Positions 54,899 through 63,857 of a DNA stretch of 64,000 bases are shown in pieces. Source of the stretch: Cupriavidus sp. UYMMa02A (GTDB lineage Bacteria; Pseudomonadota; Gammaproteobacteria; Burkholderiales; Burkholderiaceae); assembly GCA_001725945.1 (NCBI GenBank), contig LRMT01000205.1, positions 1 through 64,000 of the forward strand, in the 5' to 3' direction. The notes under the pieces are model-generated. The model saw only the letters and a list, made by a program, of their open reading frames with translations. It did not search any database and had not been told where the DNA came from. Numbering within the stretch: position 1 is the first letter of the stretch; the number at the start of each line of letters is the position of its first letter. A program made the translations under genes and the position numbers.

Positions 54899-55146
54899 TC
54901 AGAACCGCGGGATTTCGTTACTTAGTTGCTGGCTCACGGCTGCTCGTCCCGCGTTCACGCAGTTTGGATCCTGACGCAACTCGCCGGGGTTCCCCTGACA
55001 TTCGTTGAGCACCTTCTTCCGCGTGTCCTTGTCCTTTTGGAACTCTTCGACGGTGTAGACACGATCAAGAAATGAGATGGCAGTCGGCTTTTTGCTGCAA
55101 CCAGCAAACAGGCGACCAGGACGAACAGCATGGAAATCTTGCGCAT
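54899..55146 (-). CDS. eexN: EexN-like entry-exclusion lipoprotein, one frameshift
   Basis: About 82 residues. Start MRKISMLFVLVACLL; a frameshift near the lipobox (about 55095) leads into AGCSKKPTAISFLDRVY, and the mature part VEEFQKDKDTRKKVLNECQGNPGELRQ (in part) with DPNCVNAGRAAVSQQL has the C-x2-NPGE...PNC-x-NA pattern of EexN-family lipoproteins. These block uptake of related plasmids; the gene sits between virB5 and virB6 as in IncN-type systems. Confidence 0.8.
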
Positions 55147-55153
55147 AGGTTCC

Positions 55154-55825
55154 TCAGAAACGCGGTGGTTTGGTGTCAATGAAGCGAATTGCCTCCTCGC
55201 GAGCGCGTTGTTCATTGAGCTGCTTCTGAGCAACGCTCGCGCTCGCCAAGGCCTGCAGCTTCGCGTTCTCATTTTGCATCATGACCTGTTCGGCCTGAAT
55301 GCGAGCCTGCAGATCCTGAATGGCCTTTTGATCGGTTTGTCCATCAATCGAGTCGATCAGGACCTGGAGGGATGAGAACCGATCGCTCGCAGCCTTGAAG
55401 GCAGACTGCGCTGCTGCGCTTTGCGATGCAGCTTCATCGCGTTGCTTCGAGAGAACGGACCGGTTGGTGCCGTGGAGTACCGCCATCTGGTCAGGTGTCA
55501 GCACTGCATTGTTCGCGAGAATTTGCCGGCTCAGGCCGGCGAGATCGCCCGAAGCCCCAGAGCCGACCATCGATAGAACCGAATTCACATCCGAAGGCAG
55601 ATACGAGCGAAGCGAAGGGTTGTTGATCAACCCGCCAAGACCGCGAGAGCCCACCGTCGAGTTGTACAGCGTCTTCATCTGATCGAGCTGGGACTTCAGT
55701 TGCTCCAGTTGCAGGACCATCTGTGCAATCGATGCAACGTCGACCACGGGAATGCCGGTTGCCTGGACGTGGCTCGATACGGCCAAGGATGCTGCGATCG
55801 CTATGGAGACAAGGGTGCGTTTCAT
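55154..55825 (-). CDS. virB5: VirB5 minor pilus component
   Basis: 223 residues, intact, start MKRTLVSIAIAASLAVSSHV with a signal peptide ending HVQATG. The mature part is helical and Gln/Ala rich (VASIAQMVLQLEQLKSQLDQMKTLYNSTVGSRG in part), with the GLGGLINNP segment characteristic of VirB5/TraC. It caps the pilus tip and takes part in adhesion. I preferred this ATG over the in-frame upstream one (55912), which would read through the operators. First gene of its operon. Confidence 0.92.
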   Translation of the reverse strand: MKRTLVSIAIAASLAVSSHVQATGIPVVDVASIAQMVLQLEQLKSQLDQMKTLYNSTVGSRGLGGLINNPSLRSYLPSDVNSVLSMVGSGASGDLAGLSRQILANNAVLTPDQMAVLHGTNRSVLSKQRDEAASQSAAAQSAFKAASDRFSSLQVLIDSIDGQTDQKAIQDLQARIQAEQVMMQNENAKLQALASASVAQKQLNEQRAREEAIRFIDTKPPRF

Positions 55826-55895
55826 TCGTGCTGTGTTCCTGGGAACGGAGATTGCGGAAGGGCAAATGCCACAAGTCGGCGCCTCGCAAATATAG

Positions 55896-55940
55896 ATCAA
55901 AACAATGCGCAATGATACATCAAAACATATAGAATTGATT
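55896..55940 (-). promoter_or_regulatory. two dyad operators upstream of virB5
   Basis: ATCAAAA-N8-AATGATA (55896-55917) and ATCAAAA-N8-ATTGATT (55919-55940), 23 bases apart. TGATACATCAAAACAT is shared with the operator pair at 37770. Confidence 0.7.
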
Positions 55941-55950
55941 CCGGCGAAAG

Positions 55951-56001
55951 ACTTTCGTTGACTAAAGAAGCGGCGGGAGCCGCATCGAGGGGAACCCTCG
56001 C
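55951..56001. repeat. ACTTTCGTTGACTAAAG palindrome and paired-hairpin repeat
   Basis: An imperfect copy of the ACTTTCGTCAACGAAAGT palindrome (55951-55967) is followed at once by CGGCGGGAGCCGC and GAGGGGAACCCTC (55971-56001), the paired-hairpin repeat. The rest of 56002-56340 is without a gene; a hairpin GGGTAACCC-ACT-GGGTTAC lies at about 56149-56167. Confidence 0.6.
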
Positions 56002-56343
56002 GTCTGCAAGCTTTACGCAGAGCCGCGCGGCAGCGTGGCGGGGTTTCGGAGGTTGATTTGGTACGCGCATGTCTGTGCCGGGATTCGGCCCTCAGGCCCG
56101 CTTGATGCAGACCTGCCCGCTACCACGGCGGGGGCCTACCGGCACACCGGGTAACCCACTGGGTTACTCGGCTTCGGACCGCATGCGCTGGCCTGGCGTT
56201 GTTGGTTTTCGACGTCCCCGGAAGTCGGCTCGCAGAAGGAATCCACCGAAGTACAGGAATTGGAAAGGATGTCGATATTCGATCAGCCTCAGTGCTTTCT
56301 TTACCTGGTGCGGATTTGGAAACGGGTTGTTACATGAGAAGCC

Positions 56344-56371
56344 TTGTAACAGGTAATAAAACAGGTAATAT
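56344..56371 (+). promoter_or_regulatory. CAGG-type promoter of the lipoprotein gene
   Basis: TTGTAA, 16 bases, TAATAT with CAGGTAATAAAACAGG as spacer: the fourth and most divergent member of the family seen at 27950, 30058 and 32963. Confidence 0.6.
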
Positions 56372-56422
56372 GAAGATGTGCGCAGGGCTTATCGGGCCGG
56401 CGCTTCAGAACAGGAGAAGAAA

Positions 56423-57531
56423 ATGAAGAAGAATCTGGTCCTTGCTGTCCTTGCGTCGGCTGTGCTGGCAGCATGCGGTGGTGGTGGTGGCGATAGCGGC
56501 GGCACTGCCTCGCCCTCTAACCCGAGCACTCCGACGACCACGCCTACACGCCGCAGGAAGTCGTGCCGAACGATCCGTACACCGGCAAGACTGCGGCAGG
56601 CACGCTGACGACCGACATCAGCGGCATGGTGGTTAGCGGCCCAACTTCGGGGGCGACTGTAACGGCCTACCTCCTAAATCCGGACGGCTCCAATGGCGCA
56701 CAGATCGGCCAAGCAGTGACGGACTCAGGCGGGAACTACACGATGACGCTGACGGAGAAGCCGGCCGGCATGATTCGTCTCGTGGCCACTGGAGGCACGT
56801 TCGTTTCGGAAGCTGATAACAGCACGCAGCGGAACGCCGCGTTGGAGCTCGTTGCCCCCTATGTGACAACCTCACTCAACAGGTTTGTCATTACACCGCT
56901 GACGTACGTTGCCTCGCAGCGAATCAGCTACATGGCATCGAAGCAAGGTAGCACGCTGGCCAACGCATACACCACGGCATCATCTGCAGTGTTGCAACTG
57001 GTTACGGGTAACGACGTGATTGCAGCGGCCGACCGTACCCATGGTGGAGTGGACTACCTTTCCATCGTCCCTGGTTCGGCGCAAGACACGCTCAACGCCT
57101 ACGCAGATGGTCTGACGGCCATCGAATACTACGGCGTGGATTTCGATCTTCCTTCGCATGTTGTCGTGCGTCTGCTGGCACAGAGCAGCCTGACAAACTC
57201 TCCTTCGTACACAGGTGCGGATAGTCAGCCGATCAATGTGGGTATCTGGGTCGGCGGGAATTTCGATGAATCTCAGTCGCGGCTTCTCTCCACGCTTAGC
57301 CCTGGTACGGCAGGAGGCATCTACCCGTCTGACAACATGAGTTCCATCGTAAGGCTGATGTACGGTGTACCTGCCTGCTCAAGCGGCGACCATAGCGCCT
57401 ACTATCAGCGCTTCCCACTGGTCGGCAGCACCGATGTGCTTGACCCGGCTGCGTGCACATTGGCTACCAACACGTGGAACGCAATCAAGGCGAAGGTGGC
57501 GACGAACAAGCGTAATAACCAGCCAGTCTGA
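56423..57531 (+). CDS. large lipoprotein, one frameshift
   Basis: About 369 residues. Signal peptide and lipobox LAVLASAVLAACGGGG, so lipid-anchored; a Ser/Thr/Pro linker, a frameshift near 56555, then a carboxypeptidase-regulatory-like beta domain (SGMVVSGPTSGATVTAYLL; DSGGNYTMTL; MIRLVATGG). The rest is of mixed fold. No catalytic motif seen. It is divergent from virB5, convergent with pilV and under a Kor-type promoter, so surface exposure and a role in mating or exclusion are possible. Confidence 0.7.
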
Positions 57532-57551
57532 GAGGCCCAAACGTGCAAGGT

Positions 57552-57579
57552 AAAAGACCCGCCACAGCGGGTCTTTTTT
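57552..57579. terminator. bidirectional terminator between lipoprotein gene and pilV
   Basis: AAAAGACCCGC-CACA-GCGGGTCTTTTTTT, strong stem with A- and T-runs. Confidence 0.9.
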
Positions 57580-57614
57580 TAGCTTACAAGTATCAGCTTT
57601 GTGGCGCACACGAC

Positions 57615-58874
57615 TCATGAAAGCTGGACACATGTGACGCGAGCGAAAGCGCCAGAGTTGTCCGAGCCGCTTGAGCCAATGACGACCCATGTCCCGCTAC
57701 CACCGTCTCGCACGACCTGGACCGATTCGCCACCGCCCGCGTATTTACCGCCAACGCGTGAGAGCGCACAGCTCCAGTTCCAGTAAGGTAGGCCTGTTCC
57801 GAAGGTGCCATAGCCAGCAAACCAGTCGAAGTCGGCGTAGTTCTTGACGCCGCCACCCGCAGCTTGGCGCCACTGCCCTCCATTGCAGTAGAGAGGGACG
57901 CCATTCGGGTCCACCGTAATTTGCGTGCCACCACAGCCCCAGCCGGCCCACGCGACCGGGTTCATGTTGACCACGCTCTGCGCATTGAGTGCCCCCTGAA
58001 TGGTCGCACTTCCCCATGAGTGCAGATAGTTCGCGTAGGCACCGTTGGCTACCATGTTGTTTTGGACGCTGACGTCACCATTCGATCGAACATAGTTGCC
58101 CGCCACATAATTGCCCGTAACGTCCGAAGATGCGCGCACGTTGCCGACCCAAGCAGTTCCTCCAACGCCAAGATCGCCAGAGATGCTCCCCGTCTGCGCA
58201 GTCACCGCCCGGACGTTGTTTAGATCATTCGCGCCCATGTCGATAGACGTTTGAGCCCGATTAAGTTCCGGGTGATTCGGAACCTGCACGCGATACAGGT
58301 ACCCGTTCGTCGACTGCAAGTTCGTGAACGCCAGCAGAGACGCCAGGCGTCCGCTGCCCGGGTTGGCATAGTTCGCCATGGATTGCGTCCATGCACCACG
58401 CGCGCCGTATGCGGTATTGGCGTTCATCGTTGAATCCCCGGCCTGGCTGTTGTAGGGGATGAAACCGCCTTGAGCGCCGGCCAACGAAGCGATTTGTACG
58501 AGCTGTTTGGCCTGAATAGGCTGGCCACCTTGAGACGTAACGAGCGTTTGGAGCTGGCCCGCTGTCGGTTGCAAGACCTGAGCTTGCCAAGTCTGCTGGA
58601 ATACGTTCGTGTCAGAGAAGCCTGTGGCCAGATAGCCGCTGGCCTTAAGCATCGCAGGCGTGATGGTCACAGGCGTCGTCGGAGTCGCAAGTGAGGCAAT
58701 TGCGACGCCATTGTCTTGCACATACTGCATAGCAGCCTTGTCGAACGTCATCAGCTGGTTCGCTGTTGCGGCATTCTGTACGTTCTCTGTGCCGACCTTG
58801 GACCAGCCCACGGCGCTACCAAGACTGATGAGCGACATAACAATCGCGATGGCCCCGGCGATGAGCGCTTCCAT
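57615..58874 (-). CDS. pilV: PilV-like pilus tip adhesin
   Basis: 419 residues, intact. A prepilin-like N-terminus (MEALIAGAIAIVMSLISLGSAVGW), a constant domain and a C-terminal part with Gly/Asn-rich strands and a Cys/Trp-rich lectin-like end (WAGWGCGGTQIT; YCNGGQWRQA; WNWSCALSR). This is the plan of IncI PilV, whose variable C-terminus recognises recipient lipopolysaccharide. No shufflon repeats or Rci recombinase adjoin it, so a single fixed adhesin is likely. Last gene of the pil operon. Confidence 0.88.
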   Translation of the reverse strand: MEALIAGAIAIVMSLISLGSAVGWSKVGTENVQNAATANQLMTFDKAAMQYVQDNGVAIASLATPTTPVTITPAMLKASGYLATGFSDTNVFQQTWQAQVLQPTAGQLQTLVTSQGGQPIQAKQLVQIASLAGAQGGFIPYNSQAGDSTMNANTAYGARGAWTQSMANYANPGSGRLASLLAFTNLQSTNGYLYRVQVPNHPELNRAQTSIDMGANDLNNVRAVTAQTGSISGDLGVGGTAWVGNVRASSDVTGNYVAGNYVRSNGDVSVQNNMVANGAYANYLHSWGSATIQGALNAQSVVNMNPVAWAGWGCGGTQITVDPNGVPLYCNGGQWRQAAGGGVKNYADFDWFAGYGTFGTGLPYWNWSCALSRVGGKYAGGGESVQVVRDGGSGTWVVIGSSGSDNSGAFARVTCVQLS

Positions 58875-58887
58875 AGTGTTCTCCGCT

Positions 58888-59364
58888 TCAGTTTGATGTT
58901 TGGACCCATGTGAGCAATGAGCCCGGCGGGATTGACGCTGGCACCGCCGCAGTGCGGCCGGTCATGAGATTGGCAGCAACGCCTGTGCTCTGCACGCGAA
59001 ACCACTGAGCATTGCCCTGCGAGTCCTGCAGGATCTGCCCAGCCGCTCCAGGCACTGCCGTCATATAGGCGTAGACGTTGCGCCCTGGTCCCGCAGTCGT
59101 CGTCATGCACGACCCTCCGGCAGGCGGCGCAACGCCAGCGGGAAGAGCCACGGCCAAGTTCGAACTGATTAGGCCCGGCGAGCTGTTGGCCGCCGCCAGG
59201 CAGGCGGCACCGAACACTTCGGCCTGCTGAGCTGCCGCAGCAGCCCTCGCCTCCATGTAGCCCACCGTTCCGGCACCCGGGGCCTGCTGCCCCACTTGCC
59301 AATTGACCATGCTGAGGCCCAGTCCGAAGACCGCAACGACAAGGGGGGCAAGCATTGATTGCAT
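58888..59364 (-). CDS. pilM: PilM-like thin-pilus protein
   Basis: 158 residues, MQSMLAPLVVAVFGLGLSMVNWQ, one N-terminal membrane helix, a helical Ala-rich segment (ARAAAAAQQAEVFGAACLAAAN) and a periplasmic part ending VPASIPPGSLLTWVQ. This matches plasmid PilM, a small accessory of the IncI-type thin pilus. Nine bases from pilS. Confidence 0.78.
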   Translation of the reverse strand: MQSMLAPLVVAVFGLGLSMVNWQVGQQAPGAGTVGYMEARAAAAAQQAEVFGAACLAAANSSPGLISSNLAVALPAGVAPPAGGSCMTTTAGPGRNVYAYMTAVPGAAGQILQDSQGNAQWFRVQSTGVAANLMTGRTAAVPASIPPGSLLTWVQTSN

Positions 59365-59373
59365 GGCCGATAC

Positions 59374-59874
59374 CTATTGGAACGTGATAATCAGCGTCGA
59401 CGTGTCCGTGCAAACCGCGCCGGCAGTGTTCGCATCCGGCACGTTTGTTTGATCGAAGGTCGATGCGCCGATCTTGAGCGTCACGTAATCACGGATGCTG
59501 GTGGCCACCTTCACGCACTGCTCTTTCTTCTGCGAGCCCCCACCGCCGATCGTCACAACACCACGCGTCACGTTCGCATCCGGGGCCATTGCCACCGCGT
59601 TGCCCCAAGGGTCAGTAACAGTGGCACCCACGACCCAGCTGGACGGAAACAGGCCAGCCGTAATGAGCGATGCCGAGTTGGCCGTCTTGAAGTTCGTATA
59701 ACCGATGTTGCTTTGAATGAACTGCGAGCGAGCGTTCGTAATGATTGTGGCAATGCCGTTGGTCACGTCGCTGGACTTACTGGTGTCAAACGCCGATTTC
59801 GCAGCGAGGCCAACACCAGCCAATGCAATGAGGCCCAGGACAAAGGCCATGATTCGAGCGAGCAAGCTTTCCAT
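59374..59874 (-). CDS. pilS: PilS-like type IVb prepilin
   Basis: 166 residues, MESLLARIMAFVLGLIALAGVGLAAKSAFD. The N-terminal helix is that of a type IVb prepilin; a two-cysteine C-terminal loop (EQCVKVATSIRDYVTL ... GAVCTDTSTL) and the VVGATVTDPWGNAV segment fit PilS major pilins. A peptidase such as PilU would cut it; none is in the window. Confidence 0.88.
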   Translation of the reverse strand: MESLLARIMAFVLGLIALAGVGLAAKSAFDTSKSSDVTNGIATIITNARSQFIQSNIGYTNFKTANSASLITAGLFPSSWVVGATVTDPWGNAVAMAPDANVTRGVVTIGGGGSQKKEQCVKVATSIRDYVTLKIGASTFDQTNVPDANTAGAVCTDTSTLIITFQ

Positions 59875-59911
59875 TTTTCAGTTCCTCTTAGGTAATGGAC
59901 GTCGAAAAGAA

Positions 59912-60972
59912 TTAGCCACCCACCGCAGACGTCAGTGCGGAGGAGAGAGCGTTCGCGCCGAGCTGCATCACAATGAATGCGAAGAACAGCAAGGCAGTGC
60001 AACAAGCGGACAACATCGCCCCGAGACGCGAAACGTCACGCTCAAGCGTCTCCGCGTACTTGTCGGCTACGGCCTCAAGCTTTTGCGGAAAGTCCGAGAA
60101 GCCAACGTATGCGCCGATCTCTTCAATGAGTTCAGGCGATGGGAAGTTGAAGCCGGTTCGGCGCATTGCCGTGGCCAGGTCCCGGCCGTCCTTTACGGCG
60201 GCTAGAACGGGCCGCAGCTCGATGCCAGCCAAGGCGATGCCGTCGCAATCTGGTCCTGCAGCGCCACAGTTTCGGACACAGCGCGGGTCAGCGCTGCAAA
60301 GCCCAACAACCAGGTCACACCAGCAGTTTCCCTGTAGGTAGTGAATGGAAAGACATGGCGATCGCAGAAGGTCCTACCAGAACCGGTCCACCGCGGCATC
60401 GCCCACACCATCCACCCGACCACTGCAGCGCTGCAAAGAACAGTTACGGGCACGCGCCATCCAATTGCGAGCTGACCCATGACGTGCATTGCATAGGCCC
60501 ATCCAGTCCACTTCTCTGCGGGAAGGATTTGCGCGAAGGCAGGCACAATTTCCAGGCCGATCATGCGCAGAACAACGTAGAGCACGATGAGATAGACCAA
60601 CGGCGAAAGGAAGCTAGCCATCAGCTTCGTTTTCACCCTGCTCATACGTTCTCGAACAGAGAGCACAAGTTGCATTGCAGTCGGCAAATTGCCAGCCTTC
60701 TCACCGGAAGCCAGCAACCCTCGCTCCAGATCGCTAAGGCAGTCGCCCATGGCTGCAACAAACGTCTTTCCGTCCCTAACTTTCCGGTGAACCTGGTTCA
60801 TGGCCGCAGCTGAACGCTGTTTGCCGCCGCGCAGCAATCGCTTGCGATAGGCTTCCAAAGCCTGCTGTAGCGTCAGACCGTTGATAATCTGACTAGAGGC
60901 GCTTTCGTAAAACTGCTTCCTTTGACGCCAACCGAGGGTGGCGCCGCGAAAGGATTTGAGGCTGAACATCAT
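59912..60972 (-). CDS. pilR: PilR-like inner-membrane platform protein (GspF family), one frameshift
   Basis: About 353 residues. Two GspF repeats: first with LLASGEKAGNLPTAMQLVLS and helices FLSPLVYLIVLYVVLRMIGL and VPVTVLCSAAVVGWMVWAM, second after a frameshift near 60235 with VGFSDFPQKLEAVAD and a final helix. It anchors the pilus assembly ATPase. Overlaps pilQ by 4 bases. Confidence 0.9.
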
Positions 60973-62631
60973 TCGGCATCTCCCTGGTGCTTATCTTTGA
61001 ATTCGATCTTGTCGACGCCACGATGTGCATCGACGGGATCGAGTTTCCCTGCAAGTACGAGGTCCATGGCATTCGCGAGCATCGACTTGTCGGAGCCCGG
61101 CTTGCGCCTGTGGTTGCGGCGTGCTTTCACCACACCATGCTTGAGGACGTCTTCCATCAGGTCCTCACTCGTCATTACGATTTCAGCCACAGCTTGCTTG
61201 CCGACAATGGCGTCTCCCTCGCACGTGTCGCATCCATCGCCTCGCACGTGAACCTGCGACAGGTCTCCCCACGATTTCAGAGCGCGCAACATGAATCCCG
61301 GAATTTCATCCTGGTGCTTCGCCAGAGGCTGACTGCAGTTCGGGCAAAGCATCGGGACGACCCGTTGCGAAGTGATCGCGCCAATCAGCGTGTGGTTGCA
61401 CGTGAGTGCGCGCGGAAGGAGTGCCGGATCCATGACCTCCAATCGTGAGAAGACTTCATAAGGATCGTTCACGTGTGCGGTGGTCCAGACGAAATGGCCG
61501 GTCATCGCCGCCTGAATGGCTGACACGCCTTCAGCAGCCTGACGGATTTCCCCGATCAGGATGATGTCCGGGTCCATACGGAGCATCGAGGCAACCCGGT
61601 CTTGGAATGCACCCCCTACCCCCTGCAATTGAATCGCCCAGGTTGGGGATACTCGACGGGATCCTCCACGGTGATTTGCCGGCGCCGGGAAAGAGCTGCG
61701 CTTGATACCGCATCGCTTCGTTGAGCGTCGTGGTCTTGCCGCTGCCCGTGGGGCCGGTAACTACGGTGATGCCATAGGGGAGGCGAATGATTTCCTCAAT
61801 CAGCTCCATCTGCCGCGCGGTGAAGCCCATCGTTGCCAAACGAATGGGATCTGCCGGAATGTCCGGCACTCGCAGGGAGAGTGGGCGAGCGCCGGTATTC
61901 TTACCGTCGCGGGAACTAGACGTGCGCTCTCCTTGCAGACGTGCAATAAGGAACGAGCCACCGTCTTCGACTGGATATGCGGGCCCGCGGATAATTCGAA
62001 TGCTTGATAGGCCGGCACCAGGAAACACCGCTCCCTTAATCTGAGCATTCTGGAACTCCAAGGGCTTGTAAGCGTTGTCTTTGACCGTTGACAGTCCGGA
62101 GTAGATTGCCCGGGCCAGAGCCTCGCCCTCATCGCGATACATCGAGTGGTTCTCGACGACTTTCAGGTCGCCTTTCACTCGCACCTGCACCTGTGCGGTT
62201 TGCTCACGAATGAGCAAATGCATGTCTGTGGCGCCGATTGCCGCGCAGTCCTCGAACAGGCGCCACGCCTTGTTCAAAGTCTGCTGATCAGCTTCCTCGG
62301 GGCGCGCTTCCCTGGCGGCGAGCTCTTGGCGCAAGTCCTCCAGCTCCTCTGCGGACTTCTGTTCAACCTTGACGTTGGAGTGGGCTCGACACAAGTCCTG
62401 GAACCACGTCAGATATGGCGCCGTCCCAACGTGGCGGGCGTCTACATAGACCGTCAACAACTCCGTCGCCGACACATCACTGCGATAAACAACGAAGCGC
62501 TTGAGTGCAGCGGGCGGAGTTGGAATCGATCGCTGATCTTCGGCTTCCCGGGAGGGCGATGCCGGCTCATCCGGAATCAAAGACCGGTCGACTGGGATTC
62601 TCGACTGACGCATGCGATCGAGGAAGTTCAT
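60969..62631 (-). CDS. pilQ: PilQ-like assembly ATPase (GspE/PilB family), one frameshift
   Basis: About 554 residues from MNFLDRMRQSRIPVDRS. Walker A TGPTGSGKTTTLNEAM, DMHLLIREQ, then after a frameshift near 61645 the Walker B region MDPDIILIGEIRQAAEG, the His box HFVWTTAHVND and a Cys4 zinc motif (CPNC...CDTC). It powers thin-pilus assembly. The pilO end overlaps it by 4 bases. Confidence 0.92.
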
Positions 62632-63856
62632 GCTTTCTCCGCTGCTGATGCAACCGGAAGGGAATAGAGGCTTCCGGACGTCAACCATTCGTTCTTGTCC
62701 ACGGTGAAGGTCACCTCAGTCACACGCAGACCGGGAACCAAATCCAGCGCATTAGCATCGACAGTCAGCCAGGGCGGCGCCGGCTGCAAAAACGTCGCAG
62801 TCTTCGACAGCCAGGCAGGCGCCGGCTGAGTGGTGCTTTCGCTTCCGGGGAGGACGACCGGAGCTTTCGCCGCTTCAAGTTTCAGTGGGACGCTGTAGGC
62901 CTGTGCCATGTCCCAGGCCGCGGCTTCCGCAGGCCTGTCCGTCGTAGCCAGCGCCGGCAGTCCCATGTCCGGCTTGGGATAGGAGCGCTGTTCCATCGAG
63001 CTGTCAGGCGTTGTCATTGCCCCCGGCATCTCCGATGCGGTGCCGCCGTAGCGCTTCCAGGCCACAGTGATTGCCGTGCCATCGGCGCTGACCGAGCAAG
63101 TCCAGGACGCCAATGCAGAGCCTGAGCGTGCAAGGGGCTGCTCGTTCCACGCACGTCACAGGCGCTTAGCACCGCAGAAGGCGCAGGGAGTAAGGTCCAC
63201 GGCAGGACAACCACCTGTTGTCGCTGGCGCATGGCAGCCTCGCGCGCACGCGCGGCTGCGAGCTGCGCTTGACGTTCCGCTTCCACCTGCAGCTGATGCC
63301 AGTACCAAGCGCCTCCGGCCGCAAGGATCGCTGCCGTGCCAGCCGCGACACCGCCCCAAAGAACCCAAGATTGGCCGTTGAGGTCACGCAGTGCGGGTTG
63401 TTTGCGCGTTGCACGGGCAATGTCAGCCAGGTCGCTTAGCGTGCCAGCAACCTCCTTCCAGTCACCGAGCGGCAGATGTTTTTCGCGTGCCTGATGGATT
63501 GCTTCCAGCGTGCCGACTACATCGCCGTCGGGGATTACTTCATTGCCGTCACGAACGGCAAGCAGCCAGTGAAGACCATTGCCAAGATCGTACGTGCCGA
63601 GCCAAGGCTGGGGGTGCGCATCGGCAACCACTGCTGCCAGTGCCTTGATTCCACGCGGCGACTTGGCCCCTTCGATTGGATCGCAGAAGCCCGCCTGAAT
63701 TGCGTCGGCGCTCGTCTTGTAGACGACGCCCCATCGGCCCTTCTCTTCAGCCATCGCTTTCAAGGCCTTCGCCTTGGGAATGGCGTCTTCGTGCCGCCAG
63801 CCAAGACCAATCGCGTAGGTACCCTTCACACCGGGCAACGAAAGAAGCTCCGCCAT
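62628..63856 (-). CDS. pilO: PilO-like pilus accessory protein, one frameshift
   Basis: About 409 residues. First part MAELLSLPGVKGTYAIGLGWRHEDAIPKAKALK with a cytoplasmic domain, one membrane helix near residue 190 (WVLWGGVAAGTAAILAAGGAWYW), a coiled coil (EAERQAQLAAARAREAAMRQR); a frameshift near 63140; then SWTCSVSADGTAITVAWKRYG and the end VTEVTFTVDKNEWLTSGSLYS. This is the plan of plasmid PilO (PilO2). Confidence 0.85.
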
Positions 63857-63857
63857 T

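Noticed and set aside
659-63856. Programmed ribosomal frameshifting as the reason for the many split genes
   Set aside because: The breaks share no slippery heptamer, occur in both directions and at random places, and affect unrelated genes including the ParA P-loop.
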